From positions 1 to 64,000 of the forward strand of contig CAYOSH010000023.1 in the NCBI GenBank assembly GCA_964406575.1: 64,000 nt of DNA, read 5' to 3'. Source of the stretch: WTAW01 sp964406575 (GTDB taxonomy: Bacteria > Acidobacteriota > Aminicenantia > Aminicenantales > Aminicenantaceae). Shown here in pieces: positions 9,253 to 17,163 of this stretch (position 1 is its first letter; each line of letters opens with the position of its first letter). The notes beneath the pieces were generated by a model. The model had not been told where the DNA came from. It worked only from the letters and a program-made list of their open reading frames with translations, and ran no database searches. Position numbers and translations under genes: made by a program.

Positions 9253-11673
9253 TCATTCGTATCTCAAAGAATCGACAGGATTTGTCCTGGCGGCACTGAT
9301 CGTCTGATAACTCACCGTCAACACCGAGATGACAAGCGCGAGCACTGCCGATGCCACAAACCACCAGAGAGCGATGCTCGCCCTGTAGGCAAAGTTTTGG
9401 AGCCATTTGCTCATGGCAAAATAAGCTGCTGGCCAGGCTATCAGATTGGCGATCAGCACTTTCACAAGGAATTCCCTGTTCAGCAGAAGAATGATCCCTG
9501 GGATAGAGGCTCCGAGGACCTTCCGAATACCGATCTCTTTTGTTCTCTGTGTGGTCACGTAAGAGGCCAGACCGAAAAGCCCTAAGCTTGCGATGATGAT
9601 GGCCAGCGCAGCAAAAGCTGTGAATGTCTTCCCTGATTGGATCTCGGTGGCGTACAACTGTCCGAAGTGGTCGTCGAAGAAGATATAATCCAGGGGTTGT
9701 CCTGGCACGAATTGTGACCACAGCTTCTCCATAAAACGGATCGTCTCTTCCACTTTTCCCGGGTGGATTCTGACGGACAGATACATCACTGGCCGGTTTT
9801 CGATAAGAATAGTGGCCATGGGCCGAATGTTGAAATGAAGAGATTCCAGGTGAATATCTTCCATGATCCCAATAACCGTGTACGGTTTGTTCCCGAATTC
9901 TGTGAGAAGCAAACGCTCTTCAAGAGGAGATTGAATGTCGAGTGCCTGAACAGCGGCCTCATTCAGAATAACAGAGGAAGAATCCGTGGAATACATTTTG
10001 ATGAAAGGACGCCCCTTCATCAACTTGATCTTGTATGTGTCTATAAAGTCATAGTCGGCAGAGAGGGTCACCAGCGTGTGGTTCACGTTGCTGTTTTCTC
10101 CCGTTTTTTGAAAAACCTTGATTTCGAGGAGCATCTGTGGAAGGGAATCGGTGTAAGTGGCGTTTAAGATATTTGGGTTCTGTTTGAGTTTTTCTTTGAA
10201 TGCCATTCCTTCTGTGCCGAGCTTTCGTGCGCCCTGGATGATAACGACGTGCTCCTTATCAAACCCCAGGTTTTTATTCCTGGCGTAGCGCAATTGACTG
10301 TATATCACGAAAGTGCTGATAAAGAGAACGATGGACGCGACAAACTGAAAAACAACGAGCGCACGCCTGAATTGACGTCCTTTAACTCCGGATCGGAGTT
10401 TTCCCTTTATCACATCCACCGGTTGGAATGAGACGAGGAGAAAAGCGGGGTAGACGCCAGCCGTCACACCTATCATTACCGCTCCGAAAAAAAGTCCCAA
10501 CAGAAATTGCCAACTCATATAACTGGATTCGGAATAGTTTTTTCCTACGAGGCTATTGAATAGAGGAAGGAACATCTCAACAAGAATCAACGCCATGAAT
10601 ACGGCAACGGAGGAAAACACGATGGATTCGGTCAGGAATTGCCTGATGAGCTGCCGCCGGGTCGACCCCACCACTTTGCGGATGCCCACTTCCTTCGCTC
10701 TTCGGGTGGACCTCGCTGTGGCCAGGTTGATGAAATTGATACAGGCAACGATGAGTATGATAAAAGCGATAGCAGCAAATACGTAAATTGTGTTGATGCT
10801 CCCCGGGGGCTCGAATTCATTTTCCACTTTCGATTGCAGATGAATGTCCAGCAGCGGTTGCAGGAAAAAGCCGATGAAATTTCCGGATTCAATGAATTTA
10901 TCGTAAGAAATGCCCATAGCCCTTTTTACTATGGGCTCATAATACTTGCGCGAAAATTCTGGGAATTTGGCTTCAATTTGACCAGCAGATACATTGTGTT
11001 GGACGAGAATATACGTATAAACAGCTGTGTCATACCAGTCAGGATCTCGACTTTTTTTAAGTGTTGCAAAGGATGCCAGGAAATCAAAATGAAAGTGGGA
11101 GTTCTCTGGAAGAGGCTTGGCGATTCCTGTCACTTGGTAGGGTGTCCCATCTTCCAAAATGATCATCTTCCCCAATGGGTCAGCGCTCCCGAAATATTTT
11201 TTGGCTATGGCAGGCGTCATTACGACCGAGTTTTGTTCCTTAAGGGCAGAATTGGCGTCTCCTTCGATGAGCGGAATCGTGAACACGTTAAAAACCGAGG
11301 GGTCTGCCCAGACAAACTGTTCTTCCATGAACTGTTTGTCTTCGTACCGGACATAGACATTTCCTGTCCGGAATTGCTTGTACAGTCGTGTGGAGGCTGT
11401 GACTTCAGGAAAATCTTTAACCATAGCTTCTGCAAGAGGGGAGGGGGCCAGGGCACAGTCAAAATGGTTTGTTCCGACATTGAAGCGGAGAGGAACCCTG
11501 TAGATTTGGCTCGCCTTTTCGTGGAATCGGTCATAAGTCATTTCACTCTGGACGAAGAGCATAATCAGTATACAGCTGGCTATTCCGATAGCGAGGCCGG
11601 TGATATTGATGAAGGAATAACCTCGATGCCTTCTGATGTTCCTCAAAATCACAGTGACATAGTGCTTGAACAT
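9253..11673 (-). CDS. MacB/FtsX-type ABC permease, paralogue C
   Basis: 806 residues. N-terminal helix (YSFINITGLAIGIASCILIMLF), MacB_PCD domain with the family pattern YDRFHEKASQIYRV, first FtsX coupling motif RRAKEVGIRKVVGSTRRQ (Ser replaces the usual Ala after VVG), and second RTKEIGIRKVLGASIPG. It ends NPVDSLRYE. It is the promoter-proximal gene of a B-C pair, transcribed away from the radical SAM gene at 11925; the 250-bp divergent gap must carry both promoters. A long open frame on the opposite strand (10639-11781) is a compositional shadow. Confidence 0.92.
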   Translation of the reverse strand: MFKHYVTVILRNIRRHRGYSFINITGLAIGIASCILIMLFVQSEMTYDRFHEKASQIYRVPLRFNVGTNHFDCALAPSPLAEAMVKDFPEVTASTRLYKQFRTGNVYVRYEDKQFMEEQFVWADPSVFNVFTIPLIEGDANSALKEQNSVVMTPAIAKKYFGSADPLGKMIILEDGTPYQVTGIAKPLPENSHFHFDFLASFATLKKSRDPDWYDTAVYTYILVQHNVSAGQIEAKFPEFSRKYYEPIVKRAMGISYDKFIESGNFIGFFLQPLLDIHLQSKVENEFEPPGSINTIYVFAAIAFIILIVACINFINLATARSTRRAKEVGIRKVVGSTRRQLIRQFLTESIVFSSVAVFMALILVEMFLPLFNSLVGKNYSESSYMSWQFLLGLFFGAVMIGVTAGVYPAFLLVSFQPVDVIKGKLRSGVKGRQFRRALVVFQFVASIVLFISTFVIYSQLRYARNKNLGFDKEHVVIIQGARKLGTEGMAFKEKLKQNPNILNATYTDSLPQMLLEIKVFQKTGENSNVNHTLVTLSADYDFIDTYKIKLMKGRPFIKMYSTDSSSVILNEAAVQALDIQSPLEERLLLTEFGNKPYTVIGIMEDIHLESLHFNIRPMATILIENRPVMYLSVRIHPGKVEETIRFMEKLWSQFVPGQPLDYIFFDDHFGQLYATEIQSGKTFTAFAALAIIIASLGLFGLASYVTTQRTKEIGIRKVLGASIPGIILLLNREFLVKVLIANLIAWPAAYFAMSKWLQNFAYRASIALWWFVASAVLALVISVLTVSYQTISAARTNPVDSLRYE

Positions 11674-11833
11674 TACATCCTCTTGTATTCTGTATTATTT
11701 CATCCTATACACTTTGCAATAAATATGCCATTCCTGCTTTCAGGGGAACGACGAGAAACGTTGATCTGGGTGGAATTCTGAATGTACGCTCGTGAAACAG
11801 GGGGTGTTCGCTGGTGAACAGCACGGTTTTTTC

Positions 11834-11864
11834 TTGACAAACTCCTGCGTCATTTCATTATACT
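11834..11864 (+). promoter_or_regulatory. candidate sigma-70 promoter for the radical SAM gene
   Basis: TTGACA at 11834-11839 and TATACT at 11859-11864, separated by 19 bases. Both hexamers are near consensus but the spacer is longer than the usual 17, so the call is tentative. It lies in the divergent gap between paralogue C and the radical SAM gene, 60 bp before the latter's ATG. Confidence 0.4.
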
Positions 11865-11924
11865 AGGACTCTCTTAGAGAAAATTGCTATCACCCGGCAC
11901 TCATAGGTAAAGATCGGAGAGCAC

Positions 11925-13052
11925 ATGCGCGATCAAATTGTCGTAAAAGCCCGCAGGATTTATAAAGCGCTCCTAACACGTAAGTTGGAGATCGAGTGCG
12001 ATGGGATCCTTTACCATTTTCATAAGGTTCCTTTTAAAAAAGTCATGAACTGGCTTTTCGTTGAAAGTTCTCTTTTGTTCAAGCCAGAAAAGCCGTGGGG
12101 GTGGCCCACACATCTTCAGGTCGAACCTACAAATCTCTGCAACCTGAAATGCCTCCTATGTCCGGTCACCGAAGGTCTAAGACGACCAAAGGGGCACATG
12201 GATCCGGATCTGTTCCGCAGGTTTATCGATGAAGTGGGAGAGTATGTGTTCCTGATCATCCTGTGGGATTGGGGAGAACCCTTTTTGAATCCTGATGTTT
12301 ATGAGATGATCTCTTATGCCAAAGGGAGAGGCTTGAAGCTTGTTTCCAGCACAAACGGTCACATTTTTACCAAGCCGGAGAATGCGGAACGCGTGGTGGA
12401 ATCGGGATTGGATACATTGATTTTCGCTGTGGATGGCATCACACAGGAAACATATGAGAGATACCGCCAGAAAGGAGAACTGAGCACGCTCCTTCAAGGC
12501 ATCCGGAATGTTGTAAAAGCCAAACGGACGTACCACTCGCAGGCGCCCTACATTAATTTCCGCTTCATCGCCATGAAGCATAATGAGCATGAAATACCAA
12601 AACTGAGAGATTTTGCAAAATCTTTGGGTGTGGACGCCCTCACCATAAAAACACTCAATCCCCACTGTGAGTTTGTCCAAGAGGAAGATAAGGAATTTCT
12701 TCCAGAGGAGCCTTTCTATCAGCGTTTCAAGTATGACACAAAGGGACAGCGCATCCGGCGCACACACAATCCCTGCAAAGCGTTGTGGAACAATCCGATC
12801 ATCCATTGGGATGGGAAGATCTCTCCCTGCACCTATGACCCCCATGATGACTACACCGTGGGTGATTTCGCCAGCCGCAGGTTTAAAGATATCTGGTGGG
12901 GATCTGCCTTAAGGGGACTCCGCCGGCAATTCAGGAGGGATTATCAAAAAATCGATCAGTGCGCCTGGTGTTCCTATGCCTTCGAAGGGGGGGCGTTGAG
13001 TATCGAAACGATCGCTGAGTCTCATTTTTTCACCTCACCCTCTGAGATTTAG
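11925..13052 (+). CDS. radical SAM/SPASM protein
   Basis: 375 residues. The radical SAM motif CNLKCLLC (Cys at about 71, 75 and 78) binds the [4Fe-4S] cluster that cleaves S-adenosylmethionine, and is preceded by LQVEPTNL. A GD/GE-like motif follows in IILWDWGEPFLNPD. The C-terminal region has SPASM-type cysteines (NPCKALW, ISPCTYDP, and QCAWCSYAFEGG near 345), indicating an auxiliary iron-sulfur cluster as in peptide- or sugar-modifying members. It is 136 bp upstream of a Gfo/Idh/MocA oxidoreductase on the same strand. The pair interrupts the minus-strand permease array. The substrate cannot be deduced. Confidence 0.88.
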   Translation: MRDQIVVKARRIYKALLTRKLEIECDGILYHFHKVPFKKVMNWLFVESSLLFKPEKPWGWPTHLQVEPTNLCNLKCLLCPVTEGLRRPKGHMDPDLFRRFIDEVGEYVFLIILWDWGEPFLNPDVYEMISYAKGRGLKLVSSTNGHIFTKPENAERVVESGLDTLIFAVDGITQETYERYRQKGELSTLLQGIRNVVKAKRTYHSQAPYINFRFIAMKHNEHEIPKLRDFAKSLGVDALTIKTLNPHCEFVQEEDKEFLPEEPFYQRFKYDTKGQRIRRTHNPCKALWNNPIIHWDGKISPCTYDPHDDYTVGDFASRRFKDIWWGSALRGLRRQFRRDYQKIDQCAWCSYAFEGGALSIETIAESHFFTSPSEI

Positions 13053-13188
13053 AGGATTTGCGGAAACAATCTTGATGCTGTGGTGGCATTGAGGTCATTT
13101 GATTCAACGACTTAATTTTGAATACTTAATAAAATAGAATGAACCCATTCAAGAATCTTGTGTTTAATGGGATTTAGGAGGCCTTAAG

Positions 13189-14280
13189 ATGTCACAGGCA
13201 CAACAGACTGTGAAGGTGGGGGTGATCGGGTGCGGCAAGGTAGCGATGGGGCGGCATCTCCCGACACTTGTTTCTTTGAAAAATGTCGAAGTGATCGCTA
13301 TCGCCGATGTCGATCAGGAGAAACTGGATCGAGCCAAGAATAAGTTCGGGATCGAGAGAGCCTATGCGATACACAAAAAGCTGCTAGAGGACTCTGATGT
13401 GGCTGTGGTTGCCGTCTGCGTGCCTCTCCCATCCCATGCGGAAGTGGCCCTGGATGCGATGGGCGCTGGAAAACATGTGTTAATAGAGAAACCTCTCACC
13501 ATGTCTCTCGATGAAGCTGACAAACTTATAGAACGTGCGGACTACGTGGATAGAAAAATCATGGTCGGTTACAACAAGCGCTGGCACCGCCTTGTGCGTA
13601 AAACGAAAGAGATTATACAAAAAGGGACTCTCGGTGAAGTGAAAATGATTCAAGTGATCTTTTCCACCGGTCACCGCAACCGATATATCCCCGAGTGGAG
13701 GCTGCATCGCAAAATGGGAGGAGGAAACATCGTCGAAAACGGCTCTCATTTCTACGATCTATGGCACTTTTTTCTTCAAAAAGATCTGCAAAAGGTCTCT
13801 GCCATGAGTCATTCGACAGAGGCCATTGATGATGAACCCTCCGTTGTTACTGCGCAGACAGAGGATGGCATATTTTTAAATTGTGTCTTTTCGGATTTCC
13901 TACCTGATCGACTCGAAATGGAAATTTTTGGTGAGGAATGTGTACTTCGTGCTTCTTTGCATCGTTTTGATGGTATGGAATTCATCCCCCTCCAGAGCTA
14001 TGCGGGGGAGGTAAAAAGCCGGGTGAAGAGAATGGGCGGTTTTTTCAAGGAATTGCCCGCAGGAATTCGTCAGGCACGCCTAGGCGGCGATTATAAGGCC
14101 TCATATCGCGCGATGTGGCAACATTTCCTAGATTCCATCCTCAATAACACTCCTGTGGAATGCACTCTGGAGGATGGCCGGCGGTCATTGCAAGTGGCAC
14201 TGGCAGCTGTGGAAGCGGCCTCGACCGGAAAAACCATTACGGTCTCAGATGCCCCCCGCTCTCTCACGTTGTCCACATAA
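13189..14280 (+). CDS. Gfo/Idh/MocA-family oxidoreductase
   Basis: NAD(P)-dependent sugar dehydrogenase or related enzyme, 363 residues. The N-terminal Rossmann fold has GVIGCGKVAMGRHLP (dinucleotide-binding GxGxxxxxH). The conserved EKPLTMSLDEAD motif (catalytic Lys in EKP) is at about residues 100-111. The C-terminal substrate domain has GGGNIVENGSHFYDLWHFF, whose His and Asp suit the family active site. RBS AGGAGG lies eight bases before ATG. CAAGAATCTTG (13150-13160), a short palindrome flanked by CCCATT/AATGGG, lies just upstream and could be an operator or leader hairpin. Activity on a sugar or sugar nucleotide is family inference; the upstream radical SAM gene may act in the same pathway. 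Confidence 0.9.
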   Translation: MSQAQQTVKVGVIGCGKVAMGRHLPTLVSLKNVEVIAIADVDQEKLDRAKNKFGIERAYAIHKKLLEDSDVAVVAVCVPLPSHAEVALDAMGAGKHVLIEKPLTMSLDEADKLIERADYVDRKIMVGYNKRWHRLVRKTKEIIQKGTLGEVKMIQVIFSTGHRNRYIPEWRLHRKMGGGNIVENGSHFYDLWHFFLQKDLQKVSAMSHSTEAIDDEPSVVTAQTEDGIFLNCVFSDFLPDRLEMEIFGEECVLRASLHRFDGMEFIPLQSYAGEVKSRVKRMGGFFKELPAGIRQARLGGDYKASYRAMWQHFLDSILNNTPVECTLEDGRRSLQVALAAVEAASTGKTITVSDAPRSLTLST

Positions 14281-14346
14281 CTCCTCTCTGCTGAGCCTTT
14301 AAGGAGGGAGCCAGTCCTTTTTCGATAGGCCGTCGTCTTCCCGTGA

Positions 14347-14372
14347 TGTAAAGTCAGCTCCCTGGCTGACCG
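14347..14372 (+). repeat. short hairpin repeat, TGTAGGG family
   Basis: TGTAAAG-TCAGCT-CCCTG-GCTGA-CCG: a stem TCAGC/GCTGA closed over a C-rich loop. It is 66 bp after the stop codon of the Gfo/Idh/MocA gene. It differs from the family start TGTAGGG at two positions. Confidence 0.65.
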
Positions 14373-14500
14373 TATATGTTGACGGACAGAACGGGGATCG
14401 GTTCCTCCCTAAAGAGGATTTCAGCCATTGGAGCCTGCATTAAGGGGAACTGGCCTTATGTTTTTATCCGTGAAAGGTGTTCTGCATTTTAGAAATCAAA

Positions 14501-14669
14501 GGAAGCACACTTATTTCCGTGATGCTCTCAAGTCAAATAATAATCGCAGGAGCTCGTCACAGTCCATATTCGTCGAAGTCTCCCCCACCCACCACCATCC
14601 GACTCATAAGGACAGTGACTCGCTCTTTTTTGCGTCTAATGCCCTAATCACGGGAATAAGGATGCTTAC
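14501..14669 (+). mobile_element. MITE-like element, copy A (169 bp)
   Basis: Begins GGAAGCACACTTATTTCCGT and ends with an inverted version (ATCACGGGAATAAGGATGCT then TAC). The interior matches copies at 40439 and 45364 closely and contains no ORF of note. It is flanked by GAAATCAAA on the left and GAAGTCAAA on the right, an 8-of-9 match that reads as a 9-bp target site duplication. The left inverted repeat is slightly degraded. This is a non-autonomous element; the transposase that moves it is not in the window. Confidence 0.85.
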
Positions 14670-14732
14670 GAAGTCAAAAAGCAATTTTGTTTAATTTTTC
14701 GATTGACTTATCTCTGACGTTTGATTATGGAG

Positions 14733-17132
14733 TCATTCGTAACGGAGAGATTCGATGGGATTGGCCAGAGCGGCTTTGAGGGACTGATAGCTTACAGTGA
14801 GCAAAGCGATTAATAATGCAAAGGATGCGGCAAGAAGAAATGACCCGATGCCGATGGAGATACGGAAAGCGAAATTCTGTAACCATTTTTGCATCAGGAA
14901 ATAGGCGATGGGCCAGGCGAAAAGGTTGGCTGCGATGATCCATTTTGTGAATTCCTTGGACAGCAAAACAACGATTCCAGAAAGTGGTGCACCGAGCACT
15001 TTACGGATCCCGATCTCCTTTGTCTTCTGTTCTGCAGTGAATGAGGCTAAGCCAAACAGGCCGAGACAGGCGATGAATATGGCGAGCATGCTAAAGTAGG
15101 TGAAAATCTTACCCAGTCTTTCTTCCGCTCGATACTGCCCATCGAGGCTGTCATCGAGAAAAGCGTAATCAAAGGTGCCGGTCGGGTCCAGGTCTTTCCA
15201 TTTTTTCTCTAATAGTGTCATCGTCCCAGAAATGTAACCGGGGCTGAGCCGGACTGCAATGTAACTGAAATTGTCCGGATTTTGGTCTATACAGATGGGC
15301 TCGAGGGGATTGTGCAAGGAATCGGTATGGAAGTCCTTCACAACACCAATCACAGTTCTCGGCACAGGCTTTTCAAGCAGTTCTGAGATCTTTTTCCCAA
15401 GAGGGTCAACCCATCCAATTTTTTCTGCAGCCGTTTCATTGATAAGGATGGAATCCGTAACATCTGTCGAAAATTCAGGAGAGAAATTTCGTCCTCTAAC
15501 TAGTTCGATGCCAAAAGTTGTGAGAAAATCGGAGTCAACGCTGATTCTCCCCATCATCTGAGATTCCTCGATGGAAAAACCTTCGGGGACAAAGGCGTTA
15601 TGCATGGCTCCATGACCGGGCACATGCGAGACGGCAGACGCGCGGATGACTCCAGGGATTTTCAACAGCTCTTCTTTGATGGTTTCGGTCGAAGCCTGAA
15701 TAGAATCATCCAAAATCTGTATAAAAACGATGTGTTCTTTATCGAAGCCGAGGTTTCTGTTTTTCATGAACCTGATCTGATTAAAAACGATGATCGTGCT
15801 TATGATGAGGAAGACAGAAATAGCAAATTGAAAGACAACAAGAATGCTGCGGAAACGGTAGCTTGCCGGTCCGGTTCTTAAAGTGCCCTTCAACACGCTG
15901 ACAGGTTTAAACGCGGAGAGGAAGAATGCGGGATAGCTCCCCGCAACAAATCCCACAACAAACACAAACCCCACCGATATCAGAACAAAAAGTGGGATAT
16001 TTGTGAAAAAGATGTTTAGACCAGCAGAAGTGAGGGATCTGATGATGGGAAGGGACATCTCTGCAAGGCCCGCGGCGATGATGAAGGCGAGTGCGCTGAG
16101 GATAAGGGACTCACCCAGGAATTGACAGACCAATTTTTTTTTGTTCGCTCCGAGGACTTTTCTCATTCCCACTTCTTTCGCGCGTTTGACTGACCGGGCT
16201 GTGGAGAGGTTCATGAAGTTAAAACAAGCGATGAGGAGAATAAAAAGAGCGATGGCAGAGAAGGCATAGATGTACGATATATTACTTTGAGCAGTAGGCT
16301 CATTCAGCAGGTCTGAATGGAGATGGATATCCGTAAGGGGCTGGAGCGAGTATTCCACATTTCCCCCAATGGCCTTTAAGATGTTTCCCAGGTTTTTCTC
16401 GACGACGGCAGGGAGCTTTATCTCGAGATCTTTGGTATCATAGTCCTCTTTAAGGAGGATGTATGTGTGGACCTCGAAATCACCCAACCAATTTCCTTTG
16501 AGCCTCGGATTGCTCACATAAAAGGATTTGAAAGAAAGCAGCATATTGAATGGAAAATGTGTGTTCCTGGGAGTATCTTTGATCACCCCAGTGACTTTGT
16601 AATCCTCTTTGTTATCCAACCTGAGAATTTTTCCTATGGGATAGTCCGCGCCGAAATATTTTCTCGCGATGCTCTCTGTCAGAACAATGGAATGAGGTGA
16701 TTTTAAAGCCGTTTTTGGGTCGCCGACGATCATGGGGTAGGTGAAAACATCAAAAACAGAATCGTCGGCATAGTATATCCTGTTTTCGAAAAACTTGTTT
16801 TCTTCGTATTCCACAAGGATCTGGCCGTGCATGTACCGGCGCAATCTTGTTGAATCTAAAACTTCGGGATAATTGTCCTCGAGATAGGGGCCAATGGGGT
16901 GGTTCGTGGAGGCGAGTTTTCCCCCGCGGCCGCTAAATTCGAGGAGCGTGTTCACGCGGTAAATGTGGCTTGCATTTTTATGAAAGCGGTCATAACTGCT
17001 TTCGAAGACGATGTAATTGACGATGACAATACAGCAGGCCATGCCGATGGCCAGACCGGCGATGTTAATAAAGGAAAATGCTTTGTTTCTCTGGATGTAG
17101 CGCAGGGTGATTGTTAAGTAATTTTTTAGCAT
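14733..17132 (-). CDS. MacB/FtsX-type ABC permease, paralogue D
   Basis: 799 residues. N-terminal helix in FINIAGLAIGMACCIVIVNY, periplasmic domain, first coupling motif KRAKEVGMRKVLGANKKK, second KTKEIGIRKVLGAPLSG (Pro replaces the usual Ser). It ends NPIESLRYE. In overall sequence it looks closest to paralogue B: both share the GSYPAFFLS...LKG, FLDDS and VPGxxxxxxFxPEGF stretches. Its start is 31 bp from the stop of paralogue E, so E and D form an operon. Confidence 0.92.
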   Translation of the reverse strand: MLKNYLTITLRYIQRNKAFSFINIAGLAIGMACCIVIVNYIVFESSYDRFHKNASHIYRVNTLLEFSGRGGKLASTNHPIGPYLEDNYPEVLDSTRLRRYMHGQILVEYEENKFFENRIYYADDSVFDVFTYPMIVGDPKTALKSPHSIVLTESIARKYFGADYPIGKILRLDNKEDYKVTGVIKDTPRNTHFPFNMLLSFKSFYVSNPRLKGNWLGDFEVHTYILLKEDYDTKDLEIKLPAVVEKNLGNILKAIGGNVEYSLQPLTDIHLHSDLLNEPTAQSNISYIYAFSAIALFILLIACFNFMNLSTARSVKRAKEVGMRKVLGANKKKLVCQFLGESLILSALAFIIAAGLAEMSLPIIRSLTSAGLNIFFTNIPLFVLISVGFVFVVGFVAGSYPAFFLSAFKPVSVLKGTLRTGPASYRFRSILVVFQFAISVFLIISTIIVFNQIRFMKNRNLGFDKEHIVFIQILDDSIQASTETIKEELLKIPGVIRASAVSHVPGHGAMHNAFVPEGFSIEESQMMGRISVDSDFLTTFGIELVRGRNFSPEFSTDVTDSILINETAAEKIGWVDPLGKKISELLEKPVPRTVIGVVKDFHTDSLHNPLEPICIDQNPDNFSYIAVRLSPGYISGTMTLLEKKWKDLDPTGTFDYAFLDDSLDGQYRAEERLGKIFTYFSMLAIFIACLGLFGLASFTAEQKTKEIGIRKVLGAPLSGIVVLLSKEFTKWIIAANLFAWPIAYFLMQKWLQNFAFRISIGIGSFLLAASFALLIALLTVSYQSLKAALANPIESLRYE

Positions 17133-17163
17133 ATTAACTTCTATTTATCTCCAGGATTAAGAA

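Larger units (their letters stand above)
14281..14732. other. intergenic region carrying two repeat types
   Basis: A 450-bp gap between convergent genes. It holds one member of the short hairpin family just after the oxidoreductase stop (14347-14372) and a complete MITE-like element (14501-14669). No supported gene lies in the rest. Confidence 0.7.

Noticed and set aside
10639..11781. 380-codon plus-strand ORF opposite paralogue C
   Set aside because: It is the antisense frame of a clear permease gene, with an odd residue composition (many Cys, His) and no family features.
12177..12845. 222-codon minus-strand ORF opposite the radical SAM/SPASM gene
   Set aside because: Shadow frame; the plus strand has CxxxCxxC and SPASM cysteines.
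14501..14669. MITE copies as a structured RNA gene
   Set aside because: Target duplications at the exact ends of all three copies identify a transposed DNA element; no promoter is associated.
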